A DNA stretch of 64,000 nucleotides from Adenanthera pavonina (GCA_026686845.1 JAIVEN010000002.1:24774001-24838000); one strand, 5' to 3'. Positions 22,556 through 36,662 are shown, numbered from the stretch's first letter. The notes: generated from the letters alone by a model not told the origin. A program made the numbers and translations.

Positions 22556-25500
22556 GAGGTTTGGCAAATCCAAATCTAAAGCAACTCTAGTAGTATTGAA
22601 AAATCTATTATAACACCTAGTAGAATGAGATACTTTAATCATAATATTTAATATCCATATATTTAAAAAATAATTCAAATCTTTATATTGCTATAGTTTT
22701 TCTTTATATTTAAACTAAATGTTCAATCATGCGATACACGGTTCATTTAGTCGTATGCTTAAAAAATAAATATTTAAAAATATTTAAATATAATAAAATA
22801 TATGACAAATAATAAAGTTAAGTATTAGAAAACCAAAATTAAAAAATAACTTTAAATGAATTTAAATCATAATATGGGTCAATAGATTTGGAATTTATTA
22901 ATTTTTAAAAATAAAGTTATAAGTATTGTCTCTTTTCATACATTTAGGAGGATTATATCAAAGTAACTATTTATAAAATCATAGTTTTTGTATCTTATCG
23001 ATCACTAAGAAATTTTTTTGATACTCAAACAAAGTTGATGATAGGTGAGGATAGAAATTTATGTAGGCACCAATTCTATGGAACTATCCATCAAGCTCTT
23101 GATGGATTTGGATTTTGGTAAATTTATCAGAATTGGATTTCTTAAAAATATAAAATGTGTCACACCAAATATACTTATCCTAGGAATCCCTTTACAATTC
23201 TATTTCTAGCCTCTTAATCTTGTATACCAAATGAACTTGAAAATGAATAGAAATTTAAATTATAAAGTTTGAGAAAAGCGAAATATACTTAAAATCATAA
23301 ATGTGAAAGAAATATATAGAAAAAATTGCTAAAAAAACCAAGGAATGAAAAAATTAAATTAGATAACTATATGCATTTATCTGCCAGAACAGAAATTTCT
23401 TAGGAATTAACTTTTGTAAGAAAAGAATGAAAAATAGGGAGAGATGAAGAAAATTAAATAAACATAAAGTTTTGAAAAAGAAAAAGAAAAATTTTCTTGG
23501 TGATGAGATACAAAAACAAATCTGCATAATGCATAATACTGGAATCTGAAATACAAAAAATAAGATGATTTTAGTTTGAAATGCGGAGTAAGAGACAAAA
23601 ATCTAAAATTAATGAGACAAATTTTAAGGAATTATTTATAGAAAAAATTGTCAGATGTCACAAAAATCTATACAATATTTATAAATTTAAATGAAATAAA
23701 TATAATCATTTTAATGCTTTTAAGGAGGTTTTTCTAAAATATATTAAAACACACAAATAAATTATATAAAAAATAAACATATAATTAAAATGAAATAGAT
23801 ATAATTAATTAGGAAAAAAAATTAAAACACATAAATAAATGATGATAAAAAAATACATAAAAATATTATAATTGATCGAAATAGATCTAAAAAGTATAAT
23901 ATTAAATTATAAAATATAATAATAGATATTAAATCGTTTGAATTTAGAAGATTTTTTAAAGAAATAAATATAACTGGTTATGTTTTAGAGCTTTTACATA
24001 GATTTTTTTAGAAGATATTAAAACACACAAATAAATTATATAAAAAATTATACATAATTCAAATGAAATAAATATAATTAGTTAGAGAAAAAATTAAACC
24101 ATAAATAAATGATGATAAAAAAATATAAATGAATATTGTAATTAATAAAAAAAATTCTAAAAAAGTATAATATTAAATTATAAAATATAATAATAGGTTT
24201 TATACCATTTATTTTTATGCAAATTTTTTCCATAAAATATTAAAACAAACAAAAAAATTATATAAAAAATTAGAGATAAATTAAATGAAACATATGAAAA
24301 AAATAAAGCATATAAATAGATATTATAATTAAATAAAATATTAATTAATTCTAAACTAAAAAATCTAATAATAGGTCTTAACCATTTAAATTTAGAAGAT
24401 TTTTATGGAATATTAAAACGCATAAATAAATTATATAAAAAATTATATATAATTCAAAAAAATTATATATAATTATAAATATATATAATTAATTATGATT
24501 AAAAGAATCTTATTAGATTTGATATTTTTTTTTTTACAAAAAAATAATAGTGTCAGCTTGGAGCACAACTCCAAAGTAGAGTTTCTAAATCATAGAATCA
24601 CAACAAACTTCATCCGAAATGTACTAGAATTATTCCGAATATGTCCATAAAAATTTATCTTATTTGTTATAATCTTTATACAAATATATTGATTTAGATA
24701 TATATTGTTGATAAATATGCATATATGACAAAGAAATCAATTGAATATATAACATCTTAATACTTTAGTTAGTTAGACTTCTTAATTGCCAAAAAATCTA
24801 TTGAATAAAAATTAAATAAAAAGCATATAAAAACATAATTTATGAATTATTTTTTTATTTGTAGAAAATTTTAGGGGATGAGATCTTATTTGACTTCATA
24901 TAATAGTGCATGATAAATGAATTATTTTTATCTTTAAATTAATTGGAAAAATTTCGTTTTTCTATTCATATTTTTTAGTTAGATACCTGAATAAAAAAAG
25001 TCAATTGAATAAAAATTAAATAAAAAGAAAATAAATAACATAAATTTTGAGTTATTTTTAAGTTTTTTATTTTTAGCTATTTTTACTGGATGGGATCTTA
25101 TTTGACAACATAATATATAATAACTGAATTATTTTATCTTTAAATGAATTGGATAAAATTTTTTCATTTTTCTCTTTTTTGATGAAATTTTTTTTCATTT
25201 TTCTATTCCCGATATTTTATTTCCATGTAACTTACGTAATATCTTTATTAATTATCCGATGAAATCCGAACAACTAGCTCGCTGAAATCATTCTATAAAT
25301 TCATATCCCATCTCATATATATATATATATAGTACTTTACATGTTTGCTCGATTTTGTATCATCAAATATATGCTATTTTGACTTTATATTCGATAGCCT
25401 TTTAGTTTTGGTTTGTGTTCAAGCTTAAGTTTGTTTAAGGTTGCTTCAATTTATTCATATTATTCGTATCATATGTTATTTTAAATCTCTAAGTATATTT
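22556..25500. repeat. Very AT-rich tract with degenerate tandem repeats
   Basis: Colinear with 40920-43930 of unit 3 and, to the window end, 61945-64000 of unit 4. From about 23700 to 24480 a block centred on AACACACAAATAAATTATAT recurs about four times at 175-270-base spacing in diverged form. No gene. Open frames are short and not kept between units. Confidence 0.6.
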
Positions 25501-26500
25501 TGTTACTTCAAAATAAAATATGAATAGAAATTGGCTGGCGATATGATTAATATTAATGATATTAAATATGACAATCACACCTAAAAAAATTATGTAGCTT
25601 TTACTACTAATTTTAACTAGTATTTATTTATTTTTATTAACTTAATCTTAAATGTATTTTTTTAATAAAAAAATGATATGAAAAAAAATTAAAAGAAAAG
25701 AAAACAACAGTAGGTAAAAAAATACAAATGAAAAATTTGTTTCGGCCAATGCCAAGATATTGTTTACTCAAAAATAAATAAATAAATGTTGTTTTAATCA
25801 TGTGAAGAAAATGCACATGTTTTAACAACAACCAATTGCCAGGCCTGCGTACTGTGTACATATAACAAAAAATAGTAGCAAAAACAGATTGTGAATGTTT
25901 GGACTCTAGAGAGTCCATTACAACCACTCTCAGAACGTTGCCATTGTGGAAGTGAGAGGATTAGTGAAAAAGGAAAAAAAAAGCTTGTTTCAGACGATAT
26001 TATTTAGTATATTGTATTTAAAAAAAGTTTGTTTCAAACATTGTGAAAGTTTTTTTTTATCAGGCCTGAAAGATACTTTGGTTTTTATCCAAATATATTT
26101 AAGTAATAATATTATCATGCTCAAACAAGCGCTTTTTTAATTTTTTTTTTCACTTGGCACTAATTTCTTTCATTTTTAAATTTTTCACAACACGTTTTTA
26201 TTAAAAAATATATTACTAATATTTAATTTGAAAATTAATACATAAAATTTTAAAAAGTGTTTGTGTGTGTTTGTGTTAGGACACTTTAATATCAAAATTT
26301 TTTTTGCCACCACTTTAATATCAAATACTAGTTAAAACTAGAACTAAAAAACTACATCACTTTTTTATGCAAACTCATAATTTTAACTGATATAGAATTA
26401 AAACCCAAAAATAATTAAACTAATCAATTTCTTCACACTAAACTTTTTTTTTGTAACACATGATATCCAAGTATATGAAAATAAACAAGTTACAATAATC
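25501..26500 (+). other. B' locus, gene completely deleted (unit 2)
   Basis: The segment starts with the B-type upstream block (AAAATATGAATAGAAATTGG, then ATATGATTAATATTAA) and jumps directly into the B-type downstream block (AAATATGACAATCACACCTA onwards, near 25563). The promoter and coding part that unit 3 partly keeps at 43930-44190 are missing. The rest of the B-type 3' flank continues to the CAGGCCTGAAAGATAC zone near 26060 and then to the LTR insertion site. Confidence 0.65.
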
Positions 26501-26505
26501 AATTT

Positions 26506-29085
26506 TGTAACATCTTACTTCAATTCACCTCCTAACTTTAACCAAGTACTTCAAACACCAATCTAATACAACCAAAACATCTCAAATTTACCTTCCACAA
26601 CATCAGAGCAACAAAAAACGCCACAAAACATTTCGAGGAACAGCAAAACAGTAGAAGCAGTGTGTAGGGCCAAGGCTGCTACAATATCGCAGCAACTTTG
26701 GTGCTCTCGGACTCACTTGTGTCGCGGCTTGCTTTTCCAGCACCGGAGCGCCCCCTAGCTGATGCCCTATCAACAAAATTCATCTCTAGTGGTGAACTTT
26801 TGACGGACATAACTTTATACTTTAGCCTCCGATTGACCTGATTCCAACTCCTACAAATCAATCTTGTCTCAATCTATTCACGGATACTAATTTCACTTCA
26901 ATTTATCTTTGTATAGAGATTTTGGACATCTGACACCGTTTTAGCTACTTTTTGACTAAAATTTACAACTCCCATTTGCGACCAAAGACAATTTAACCAT
27001 TCAGGATTATTTACATAGATCCTATTTGACTTAACTAACTTATTCAAAGAGGTTTTACCTCAAAAGAACTACTCTTCTGAGATTTGTCCCCATTGAAACC
27101 CAAATCCTCATAATAGGTTATATGCCCTAAACTCACCAACAAAGCCCCAAATCCAGCTTTAGGCTCACATACGACCATTCTAACACAAACACACTCCTAA
27201 CAATGGTGACCCATATTGGGGTCCACACTATCATCACACATATATAAACTATACCTATCACATATCAACTATCACCATCAATATCATCACATCATCTATA
27301 TGATCCAATCCTTATCATCACAATCATTCTATCATTACATAACATACAGATAATACTCCCAAGACACTCATATGGAAAACAAGGCTCAACAACCTACTTG
27401 GCACAGTTTTACAAAAACTAAGTTACAAACTACCAATTTCGCTTGGTATTACTGAATGCAGCGAGACTTACAACTCATTAGTCCTTCGTCAAACTAGTAC
27501 CAAAGTCCTCACATGAAATGTTCATGGAGGGGGGGTGTGAGACAATGTCTCAGCAACTAGGGACAACCACATATATATATATGCATAACTTGTATAATCT
27601 TATGAATGCAATATGAAATGGAATGCATGCCTCCCTCGCATACAGCTAGAACCACAACCACAAGCTTTGTCATGACAGGACATTTCGTAAAGGTGATTCC
27701 CTTCCAATAGTTGGTGAAGACTAATTCTGAAACATCACCATGCTCATCTTCCACTGGTGCACCCGGCCAAAGGTAACACTAGTATTTGGATCGTGTTCTT
27801 CCTTTCCCTTTTCCACCGAGAATTGGTAGCGATTTAGGGAAGGTGTAGTCCACTGTGCACCTTTCTCTCCTGGCCATAGGAGGTGATTTAGCCGCAGGGA
27901 TCCCATCCTTATCCTCCCTAATCATATATCATCATATCATATCATAAATTATATCATCACCACCACCTGATCACCATATACCTCACAATGCCATATGATG
28001 ATGCTCATATCATATCATCAAATAATAATAATCATCATCATGACCTCATTATCATGCTATGCATCATGTAATGTCACATCATCATAATCGTCATCTAGCT
28101 GTGTGTATACCATAATATATGAAAAACTATACACATACAAACATGTCAATATCGTGGTATGAAAGATACATGTATATATACACAAATATATATAATATTG
28201 TGCAATATATTCAATACAACACAAAGACCTGGTTATTTCAATTTGTCAATATCACACGTGGATCCCACAAGCTCCTCGAATTGCTGGCCAAATCCCGAGC
28301 AACACGCTTCCAATCACCCGATTATACACTATAACATCACAATATTCTCAATTAACATAACTCACATAACACTAAAATCCACAATCTAGCATTCCAAACT
28401 TAACCAAGAGTTCTAACAACATACACAACTACCAATAAACCTTAAACTACCATTCAAACATACATCAATACATGCAACTTCAAATTTCCACTTCTTTTCC
28501 CAATTTCAACCTAGGGTTTAACTCAAACCCATCATAATCCAACTAAAACTCAAACTCAAAGCTTTCTAACACTACATAACCCTTCTACACACCAAATAAA
28601 GCATTTTAATCGGTGGATTCTTTCCCAAACTCAAAACCTAAATACTCCAACCGATTTCCAAACCAAAAATCGAAGAGAAAAGAGAGGGGAGGAAGCAAGA
28701 TCAACTTACCAACCGAGATTGAAGATTCCAGAGGCTGAAAACCACTCCCAAAAGTCAGATCTTCAAACCCTAGCACTGCTCTCTCGACCTGTCCCCCGTT
28801 TCATTCTCTTCCATTCATTCGAAATGATCTTGATTTAAACAAAATATTCCATAGTCACCACAACGCCAATGTTCTCGGTCCAAATATTTTTCAAGTTGCC
28901 ACACGTGTCTCACCAGGCTGATCTTGCATCTCACCACAGTGTGGCCCCTTCTTTGTCTTAAATATTGAATTCATCCCATTTCATCCTTCCTCCAGTCTTG
29001 ATTCCTTTGGTCTTGTACACATCATCAAGGTTACTTCATGTTAGCTCGGGACTATGTTTATGATAGTATATTTAGGGTCGTTACA
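26506..29085 (-). mobile_element. Solo LTR, 2580 bp, probably Ty3/gypsy (unit 2 copy)
   Basis: The ends TGTAAC...GTTACA (TG...CA form) are flanked by a perfect 5-base duplication AATTT (26501-26505 and 29086-29090). In the minus orientation it begins TGTAACGACCC, a start common in long LTRs of plant gypsy elements, and length near 2.5 kb fits the Tekay-like group; that assignment is inference. No primer-binding site, polypurine tract or coding region is attached. A copy with the same target duplication lies at 45561-49776, and a diverged relative in the other orientation at 31525-34024. Confidence 0.85.
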
Positions 29086-29090
29086 AATTT

Positions 29091-30969
29091 CTTCATTGAT
29101 TGAGGCGCACACTGGGAGTCTTATAAGAGAAAATAAGTTGTAAAATAACAAATCTTAATTTGGCAAAAAAAAAGGTGACAAATTTTAAAGCAAGCGAAAA
29201 ATATGAAAACATTGCCACCAAAAGAAGAGCAAGACCTCCAGAAGAAAATATGAAAACATTTATGATTCACTTTTTAGAGCCATACATCATGCTCTGTGCG
29301 ACCTATTCTTAAAGACGTGCCTCCCAGGCAATTTGAACGAATGCCCAGAAAAAAAAAAAAGATAATAAAAGATTTATAAATCTCTTAACTAAGAGCTACT
29401 TATTTATATATTTTTGTCTTTTCTTTAATGCTATATCATATTTATTACCTCCAATGAAAATGAACCTTACTTACCTTCGGCCTTAGTCATTATATCATAG
29501 TAAAATAAAATAAGATTCATTGTTATTGTAAATTTACCATTCACGTAATATATGGGCGTTAAATGAACCTATTTTACTGTTCCTCTTTCAAATCATTATT
29601 CATTCACCCATGATTTTTCATTTTTACAAAAGAAAGCTTAAATTTGAGTCTTGTGAAAAAAAAAATAACACTGGAAATGCTACCTTATTTTGATTTGACA
29701 ATATTGTCAAATAGTATTAGATATTAGATAATCATTAATAAAGAAATAAAGAAAAATTGCGTGTTTCGATTATTTTTTTATAAATCATTCGATAATACTC
29801 ATTAATGTATTTGTATTGTATGTTATTTTAAATCTCTAAGTATATTGTGTTGTTTTTTAGTTGTCTCCTTTTTTTATCAAAGTCATCGTTCATATTTGTT
29901 TTTTTCCTCTATTATTGTTCTTCATTATTCTAACTATGCACGATGCTATTTGATTATAGTAGCTGAGTGATATGCAGCACAACGCCATTCAATTCAAGTT
30001 GATCTCAGTCAGGTACAGGTTTCTTGCTAGCAATTTGTCGCTTGTGTTTTTGTTTGCCAACAAATTTTACAGAATCCCGTATTAAAGTGTATGTGCATGT
30101 GTAAAAGCAGCTTATAGAAAATTATAGTTTAAGGTCTTCATTATTTTCTGTAGCAAGATTCCAGAAGTAGGAGACCTTGGATCTATCACAACTCAAATGG
30201 GTTGATATCTATTTGCTGCATTATAAGCACCATGGTAATGGAAAACACATCGTTTGAGCAAAAAGAAAAATTAAGTTGAAATTTTCATATCGTTATATTT
30301 GAAAAGAAAAACAAGCTAACTGCAAACTCTCCTTACTCTTAACCTTAAACGAAAACATGGACCTAACTATATAATTGGTCTTACCAAATAACGAAATCAA
30401 ACTAATTATGGAATTACTATTCTGAATTGTATTACTAGATCTAATTAGAAACATATGTAAACTGATATGAATACTGCTTTGCCAATATAGGTAAAATATA
30501 ACTTTATCATTAAGAATTTGTGTCAAATTTAGAATTTTGATTATAGACTTGGTCGCTGAGATCACTTTTCATGTATTAGGTAATCCATAGAGTGATCTTC
30601 TGTTGAGAAAATCCTTTTGTATCTCATATCCCATAGCTTCCAACATGTTAAACCAAACATGAGGATCCTATAGGGAGATTGGGTCTGGTCTAGGAACCTC
30701 TGATATGCTTTGGTCTGGCTAGGTTGGTGGACTAGATTAGGTCAGACTGGTCTTCTGGATTGCTTGTACCTTTTCTTTGAAAAAAAATTGGACTTCTTTT
30801 TTTCTTTTGCCAATATGACCCAAATAGGAAATGACCTATATGAACTTTGTTTTTTTGGCTAACAATGCTCTTTGGTCCATCATTCATTCATTCTTAATTC
30901 CTTATTAGAATATCATTAAGCATCAACTTTAGCTTCAAAAAGACATATTATAGTAATATTCATTGCAAA
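29091..30969. other. Unit 2 right arm, no gene
   Basis: Colinear with 49782-53180 of unit 3, which carries an extra solo LTR at 50836. Poly-T and CT-rich runs are present. No frame is kept between the two copies beyond what chance allows. Confidence 0.6.
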
Positions 30970-31524
30970 AGAAACATCCGTTCTATTCACGGTCCTTCTT
31001 TTTCTTTTTCAGTCCGCAAACAAAACTAGATAATATCACTAAGAAACAAAAGAGATAGAGGAGCTCAAAGAAAGCATAACACCAATGCAAAACATAAAAC
31101 CCACATGAGGAAAATTAAATGAGAAGGAGAAAATTGAATGAGTACAGATCTAGCAGCATTACAAAATACAAGAATAAGCTAAACAAATCCATTAAAAATC
31201 ACAAATATATATATATATAAGCACCGGGTCATAAAAGTGGTTGAAGGGCCAGTTCGGAAACTGATCAATCAGCCCATTGTCCTGATCGGGTTTTCATCCT
31301 AGATTACCTTTGGTTGGACCGGGTTTGGGTTTTTTTTCCCCCACCTAATTGTTAGTTTGTTACTTATTTAGTATTGAAATGTTGTATAAAAATATTTTAA
31401 AATTATATAGACATTGGGTAGTTAAACAGATTTAATAATAATATCTATATCATTCTAATCAATTTTCTCCCTTACCTTTTTCATTAATTCTCTAATTAAT
31501 TTGATAAAGTAATGTAGGCCACTA

Positions 31525-34024
31525 TGCTTAACAACCCTCATGATATCTTTCTTGGCAATTTGTGCAGAACCAGAGGAAACGGGACAGAGAAAGAATGAAA
31601 TGAAGGAGAATTGAACTTCGTGCCATGGTAAGAGAGTGTTCCATTGGCGTTATTTGATTGAAACATGATGGCGCCGCGGTGAGCTATCCTAGAGCCACGG
31701 TGGGAGTTGAATTTCTAGTTTAAATAAGAAACATTTCAGTCGATCGGACGAGAAAAGAGAAAAGAGAAGAGAGAAACAAAGGAGAATCGAGGGACCTCTA
31801 CTAGGGCTTGCTGTGTTCGGCCATTAGGAGTTGTTTTCAACCTCTGGAAGCTTGGATTCATGTTAGTAAGTGATCCTTATTCCTCCCTCTCCATTTTCTT
31901 AGGTTTAAACTTGAGATTTTTTGGTTATATGTCGGGATATCTAGTTTAGGTAGAAATCCACTGATTGAAATAAATGAAATAAAGATTAAGGAAGTGTAAT
32001 TTGGTGTTCTTGTTGCTCGAGTGTGAGTTTTGAAGGGATTATGCATAATTTGAGCTTAATCCTAGGTTGTTCTGGTTAGGGCTCTTGGGAATATGAGGTA
32101 TATGTGATTGAGTAGTGTTTGAATAATCCCTAAGAGCTTAATGATGCATAAATGTGGGGTTGGAATCTTGGATTAGGTCTAATTGGTTAAATTGTGAAAA
32201 TTGGATATTTGGATTGTATTTTAATCAAAGTATTATGGTGTTATTAAGGTTGTTGGCTAATTGAAGAAGGCTAGTCATGGGATTAGCATTCAAGAAAGCT
32301 TGTGGAACTCGTGTGTGTGTGATAATGATCATTGAGGTAACTGGGTATTTGTATTGTATTATAAGTATTGTATGATATTACGAATATTTGTGTATATATG
32401 CATGTTTCTTTCATACCACGATATAGATGTGTTTATGTATACTGTTTTCTATATATATCGCAGTATGCACACAACTAGATGTTGATCATGATGATGAGTA
32501 CATATGTAATGATGATATGATATGGCATGATGCATAGCTTGACATTGAGATTATGATGATGATAATGATTATATGATGATATATGAGTATCACCACATGG
32601 CATTGTGAGATTGTGGTATATAGCGGATTGGGTGATGGTGATATGATTTATGATATGATGTGATTATGATTATATTTGATTAGGGAGGATAAGGATGGGA
32701 TCCTTGTGGGTAAATCGCCTCCTATGGTCAGGAGGGAAGAAGCGCAGTGGACTGCATTTTCCCTAAATCGCTGTCAATTCATGGTGGGAAAGGGGTAGGA
32801 GAGCCACGGTCCGAGCTCTAGTGTAACCCTTAGCTGAGTTGCATTAGAGTAAAGTGAGCTTGGTGATGTCCCGGAATCAGTCTTCACCGACTGTTGGAAG
32901 AAAATTACCTATACGAAATATTCTGTTATGACAACAGCTCATGGTTCTAGCTGTGTACGAGGGAGACATGCATTCCATTGCATATTGTATTCATGAGATT
33001 GTATGAGTTATATATGTATATATGTGTGTATGGTTATTCCCGGTTACTGGGATACTATCTCACACCTCTCTCCCATAAACTAACCTTTTAGGTGACAGTT
33101 TTGGCACTAGTCCAAAAAAGATAAGGGAGTAGCATCGGATGGGGGAATATTAGGTCTATGTAGTTTATTTGTATTTTGGATATGTATCTTGTGCTAAGAA
33201 GGATAATGTGATTGTAATGGATATAAGGATTCTGAGGGTTGTAATCTTATGAATGTTGTTGTTATGTTATGTAGTGGAATTGCGTTGTCTATGATGTGTA
33301 TGCTAGATGGTGGTGTATGTGTGGATCAGGGCATTGAGGAGTTAATGTGGTAGTGTTGGGAGCCCATAGGTGAAATTGGGCTTTGTTGGTGTGTTTTAAG
33401 GCTTGTAGCCCATTTTGTCATTTAGGGTTCAAGGGAGTCAAATCTTAGAGGAGTGGTTTCTTTTGGGTGAAACCTATTTGGACAAGTTGTTTAAGTGGTT
33501 TAAGACCTATATGAATGGTTTCTGAGTAACCATTTGCCTTCGATGACATTTAGAGATTGTTAGTGATGAGTTTTGCTCAAAAAGTGGCTAAAACAGTGTT
33601 AGGTATCCAAAACCTCCATACAGAATTGAATTGACGTGGAATTGGTGTCTATGGATAGATCGAGACTAGATTCACTTGTATGAGTTAGAATCAAGTCAAT
33701 TGGAGGTCAGAGAATAAAGTTATGCATGTCGGAAGTTCGCTCAGTGGTTGAAGTTTTGCTGGTATAGAAAACCAGCATGTGGCGCTGTGCCGCCAGTAAG
33801 TCAGGCCGCTGCGCCAGGAGCCCCAGAAATGTGGGAAAATAGGGGAGGTCTGGAGCTGTGATGGCACTATAGCGACCGCGGCCCTAACTTAGTTTCTGGT
33901 GTTGTTTGGTTTGTTTCTGCTGTTCTGAGGTTTTGGGAAGTTTTTGTAAGATGTTTATATTGTGTTTGGTTAGATTTTGAAGTTTTTGATCAAGTCTAGA
34001 GGTGTATAGAAGTATGATATTACA
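31525..34024 (+). mobile_element. Solo LTR-like insertion, ~2.5 kb, same family as 26506-29085
   Basis: It interrupts the sequence GGCCACTATACTGAATAAAT that is continuous in units 1 (about 930) and 4 (about 53730). The interior matches the reverse complement of 26506-29085 in scattered blocks, for example the CCTCTGGAAGCTTGGATTCA region, the GGAGGATAAGGATGGGATCC block and the GGTGACAGTTTTGGCACTAG block. Its right end GATATTACA matches the family end. The left end (TGCTTAACAACCC) and the target duplication are degraded, so the limits are good to about 5 bases. It is clearly more diverged than the two minus copies are from each other. Confidence 0.75.
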
Positions 34025-35850
34025 CTGAATAAATAAATAATTAGATATCACTGTATTACTGTAATTATGTTAAATATAGATCAAGTTAACCTTCTATTTA
34101 TAAAATTTAAAAAAAAAATTAAATTACTTGTAATCGATTCAATTCAAATATTAGAGCTTGAATTACACGGGAAACATTTAATCTTTTCTGTTAATCAACT
34201 TGAATTAATAAAGGTTAATTTAATTTTTTATTAAATATTATGAAAGGAAAATAAATATGACTTGTAAAATAAATATAAAAAAAATAAAGCTTAAGATACT
34301 AACTAATCTTGTGAGGGAAACGGTATTGAAATATCCTTCCACATCTTCCCAATAATAAAATTGGAAATTAGAAGAAAATATGTGAAGAAGAAAAGACTCG
34401 GAACATTTTAGGAAACACAAAACCAACCAAATTCCTACATAACACAAAAACAGTTGAAACACTATTTGCCAACAATGACACATAACACATATAACAAAGA
34501 GAGGCAAATAAAATAGTTTGGTGTATTTGTGAAATAACAACATAAGCTAGGAATCAATACTTTCCAACAAATTGAACAATATATATACATATAAATGCAT
34601 ATTTCATTTCCTATTTGACATAGGGATTGATTATCTTATCTAATTAAAGCAAAAAAATGTAGGGGGAAAATGCAATAAACCAACCGATCAAACGTAATAT
34701 TACATATTCTTTATTTTCAATAACTGAAGCTTCAAACATCTTCCATTCTTCGAATTCACCACAATTACCAAAGCTAACAATTTTTTGGGAATCATTGAAT
34801 AGGTAGCACCACTGCTTATTCATTTAGATTCACTCATATCAAACATAACTTCAAGTACAAAACAGATTGATACTTCAAGCACATCCAATTTGGAAAGAGC
34901 TTCTAGTATATTTTGTGTGAGAACAGCATTAGTAAACTCGTTAGCTTACTTCTCTACTGTATCAAATGCCAATTAAGTTCATTGTGATATTATATTCAAG
35001 TAATAATCTGAATCGTTGAGTATAGCACCAAAGTAATCTAAACTCGTTTCCTCAGGTGAAATGAAAGAAGCATCAATATGGCAAATTTGCAATCACATAG
35101 TTGCCTATTGGAACCATATCACAAAAGCTAAAAACACTGGAAACAGGTTGTATACATAATTAGGAGAATGAACATCTAGAGAACTACTGAGAATTTGGGA
35201 ATGACAAAATGAATAATCCTATTATATAATAATGGTGGGCCCAACTTATTCTTAAATAGTACTTCAGAGCAGTAAGTATGTAGATGATTTGCTTGTATAA
35301 TCTAGACGACAAAGCAGCAGATTTTGCCCAATAGTACTCTGAATAGTTATAGGTTTAAAGAGGACACAATTCAAATATGCCCAACCACTTAATCTAAGCA
35401 ACCGCATGGATGATGTAACACATCACTTTAGTAAGAAGATACAGTGGAGAAGGAACTGATTAGAATTCGTTAACATAAGGCACAGAATCATAGGGGTAAA
35501 TTTCATTTACCCATTGTAGAAAACCAACTCAAATTGATAATTAGATGCACTTTTAATTGCTTCAACTAACACAATAGCAATTTCAGTCTTTTGAGTACTG
35601 GCCGTGAATAGATCATACTCTATTGAAATTATTGCTGCAAAAAAAAATGATCACTTAATTCGTTAGACGCATATTCTCACCAGGTGCAACGTTTGAGACA
35701 GACATGGGCACAGGATTGTCAGCTTCATCAGAACGATTAATAGTCAATAAGAAGTCAAGAACGTACCCCTTATTAATTACAACCCCATTCCCCTGCTTCC
35801 TTATTATAAAAATAATTCCCCCTAAGCCATTGAATATTTATGCTGTGCTG
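34025..35850 (-). pseudogene. Decayed minus-strand gene with exon-like segments (copy 2)
   Basis: Minus-strand exon-like segments correspond to those at 1708-3136. Segment a lies at about 35676-35835 and segment b, present once, at about 35506-35632. The 3'-most segment (about 34820-34935) is cut short by a deletion that joins it to sequence found at about 55440 in unit 4. The joined area also keeps a further exon-like piece (FISPEETSLDYFGAILNDS, near 34990-35080 on the minus strand). The gene is unrecognised and not functional in this copy. Confidence 0.35.
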
Positions 35851-36128
35851 TCTTCTTCACTAGGCTGAAGGAAAGGACGGGTAGAATTGACTAAACAAGA
35901 AGGATCAGAAACAATTTAACGAAGACACTCATTCCAATTAGCACAGATGGAATTCATTCACCGCCAACAAACATTGAATGCTTCAAACGGAACAGAAATT
36001 TACAAACAGAAATTAACGGGGCATATGATTGACCTTGGCACGGTAAAGTTAAACTCAGCTAAAAAGTTCACACAAGCTCACACAAAAATGTAAGCTCAAA
36101 GATCACACAAAATGTAGCTCAGTGATAG

Positions 36129-36136
36129 TATAAATA
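36129..36136 (+). promoter_or_regulatory. TATA box of A2
   Basis: TATAAATA lies 68 bases before the A2 ATG, with the same downstream leader as A1 and A3. Two ACACAAAATGTA(A)GCTCA motifs stand just upstream. Confidence 0.7.
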
Positions 36137-36196
36137 GGTATAAATTCCCTCATTTACATGTACACAAATCCATCCTTTTAATCTTATACATCAGCT

Positions 36197-36662
36197 ATGG
36201 ACTATGAAAGATTTTCTTTACTTCCCCAAGAATTGACTGACTTGAAAGATGATATTTGCCATGAAAATAAAAAAACTTCGAAATTACACAATGAGCCGGA
36301 GGACTATATCTCCCGAGAAGAGAAAAGAGCGAATTGATGAAGTCTCCCATAAGATAGGAGACTTGACAGATAAGATGGATAAGAAGGTAACAGAACTGGA
36401 AGATCTGATTAAGCGTGGTAAGAAGGAAGGAGGTAAGGAGGAAGAGGGAGGCAGTGACTCAGAGGAAGAGAGTGAGGATTCAGAGGAGAGTGATGATGAT
36501 GATGATTCAGAGGAAGAGGAAGGGGGTGATGCAGGGGAGGAGGAAGGGGTGAAGCAGAAGGAGGAGGAAGGAGGTGATACAGGTGATGCGGGGAGGAGGA
36601 AAGGGATGACAGCGACGAGGAAGGAAGGGACTAGAAAGGATCTATATATATATATAAAATAA
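36197..36662 (+). pseudogene. A2: acidic-tailed coiled-coil gene, early frameshift
   Basis: The ATG at 36197 matches the A3 start. One extra A in the run after GAAAAT (near 36272) shifts the frame, and translation from the normal ATG stops at TGA 36335-36337 after 46 residues. The rest is open from an ATG at 36249 in the correct frame for the core: KKLRNYTMSRRTISPEKR, then DLTDKMDKKVTELEDLIK and an acidic Asp/Glu/Ser/Gly tail. The end is basic (RRKGMTATRKEGTRKD) and terminates at 36662, a different tail frame from A3. Promoter and leader are intact. The lesion differs from that of A1, so the two copies broke independently. A shorter protein from an internal ATG (36249 or the later ATGAGCCGG) cannot be excluded. 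Confidence 0.65.

Larger units (their letters stand above)
16912..30969 (+). repeat. Segmental duplication unit 2 (A gene missing)
   Basis: The unit begins abruptly inside the region downstream of an A gene: 16912 corresponds to about 4043 of unit 1 and about 36746 of unit 3. It then runs colinear with unit 3 through B2, the RTE fragment, the AT-rich tract, the B' locus and the solo LTR to 30969. The A gene and its divergent partner are absent. Confidence 0.85.

Noticed and set aside
26679..27906. Several short minus-strand frames (26679-26861, 27557-27754, 27721-27906)
   Set aside because: They lie in a noncoding solo LTR and are not conserved in the copy at 45561-49776.
28440..28560. Possible gene leader (CCTAGGGTTTAACTC-like words in a region less AT-rich than its surroundings)
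   Set aside because: It falls inside the solo LTR, is repeated in the unit 3 copy, and no downstream coding frame follows.
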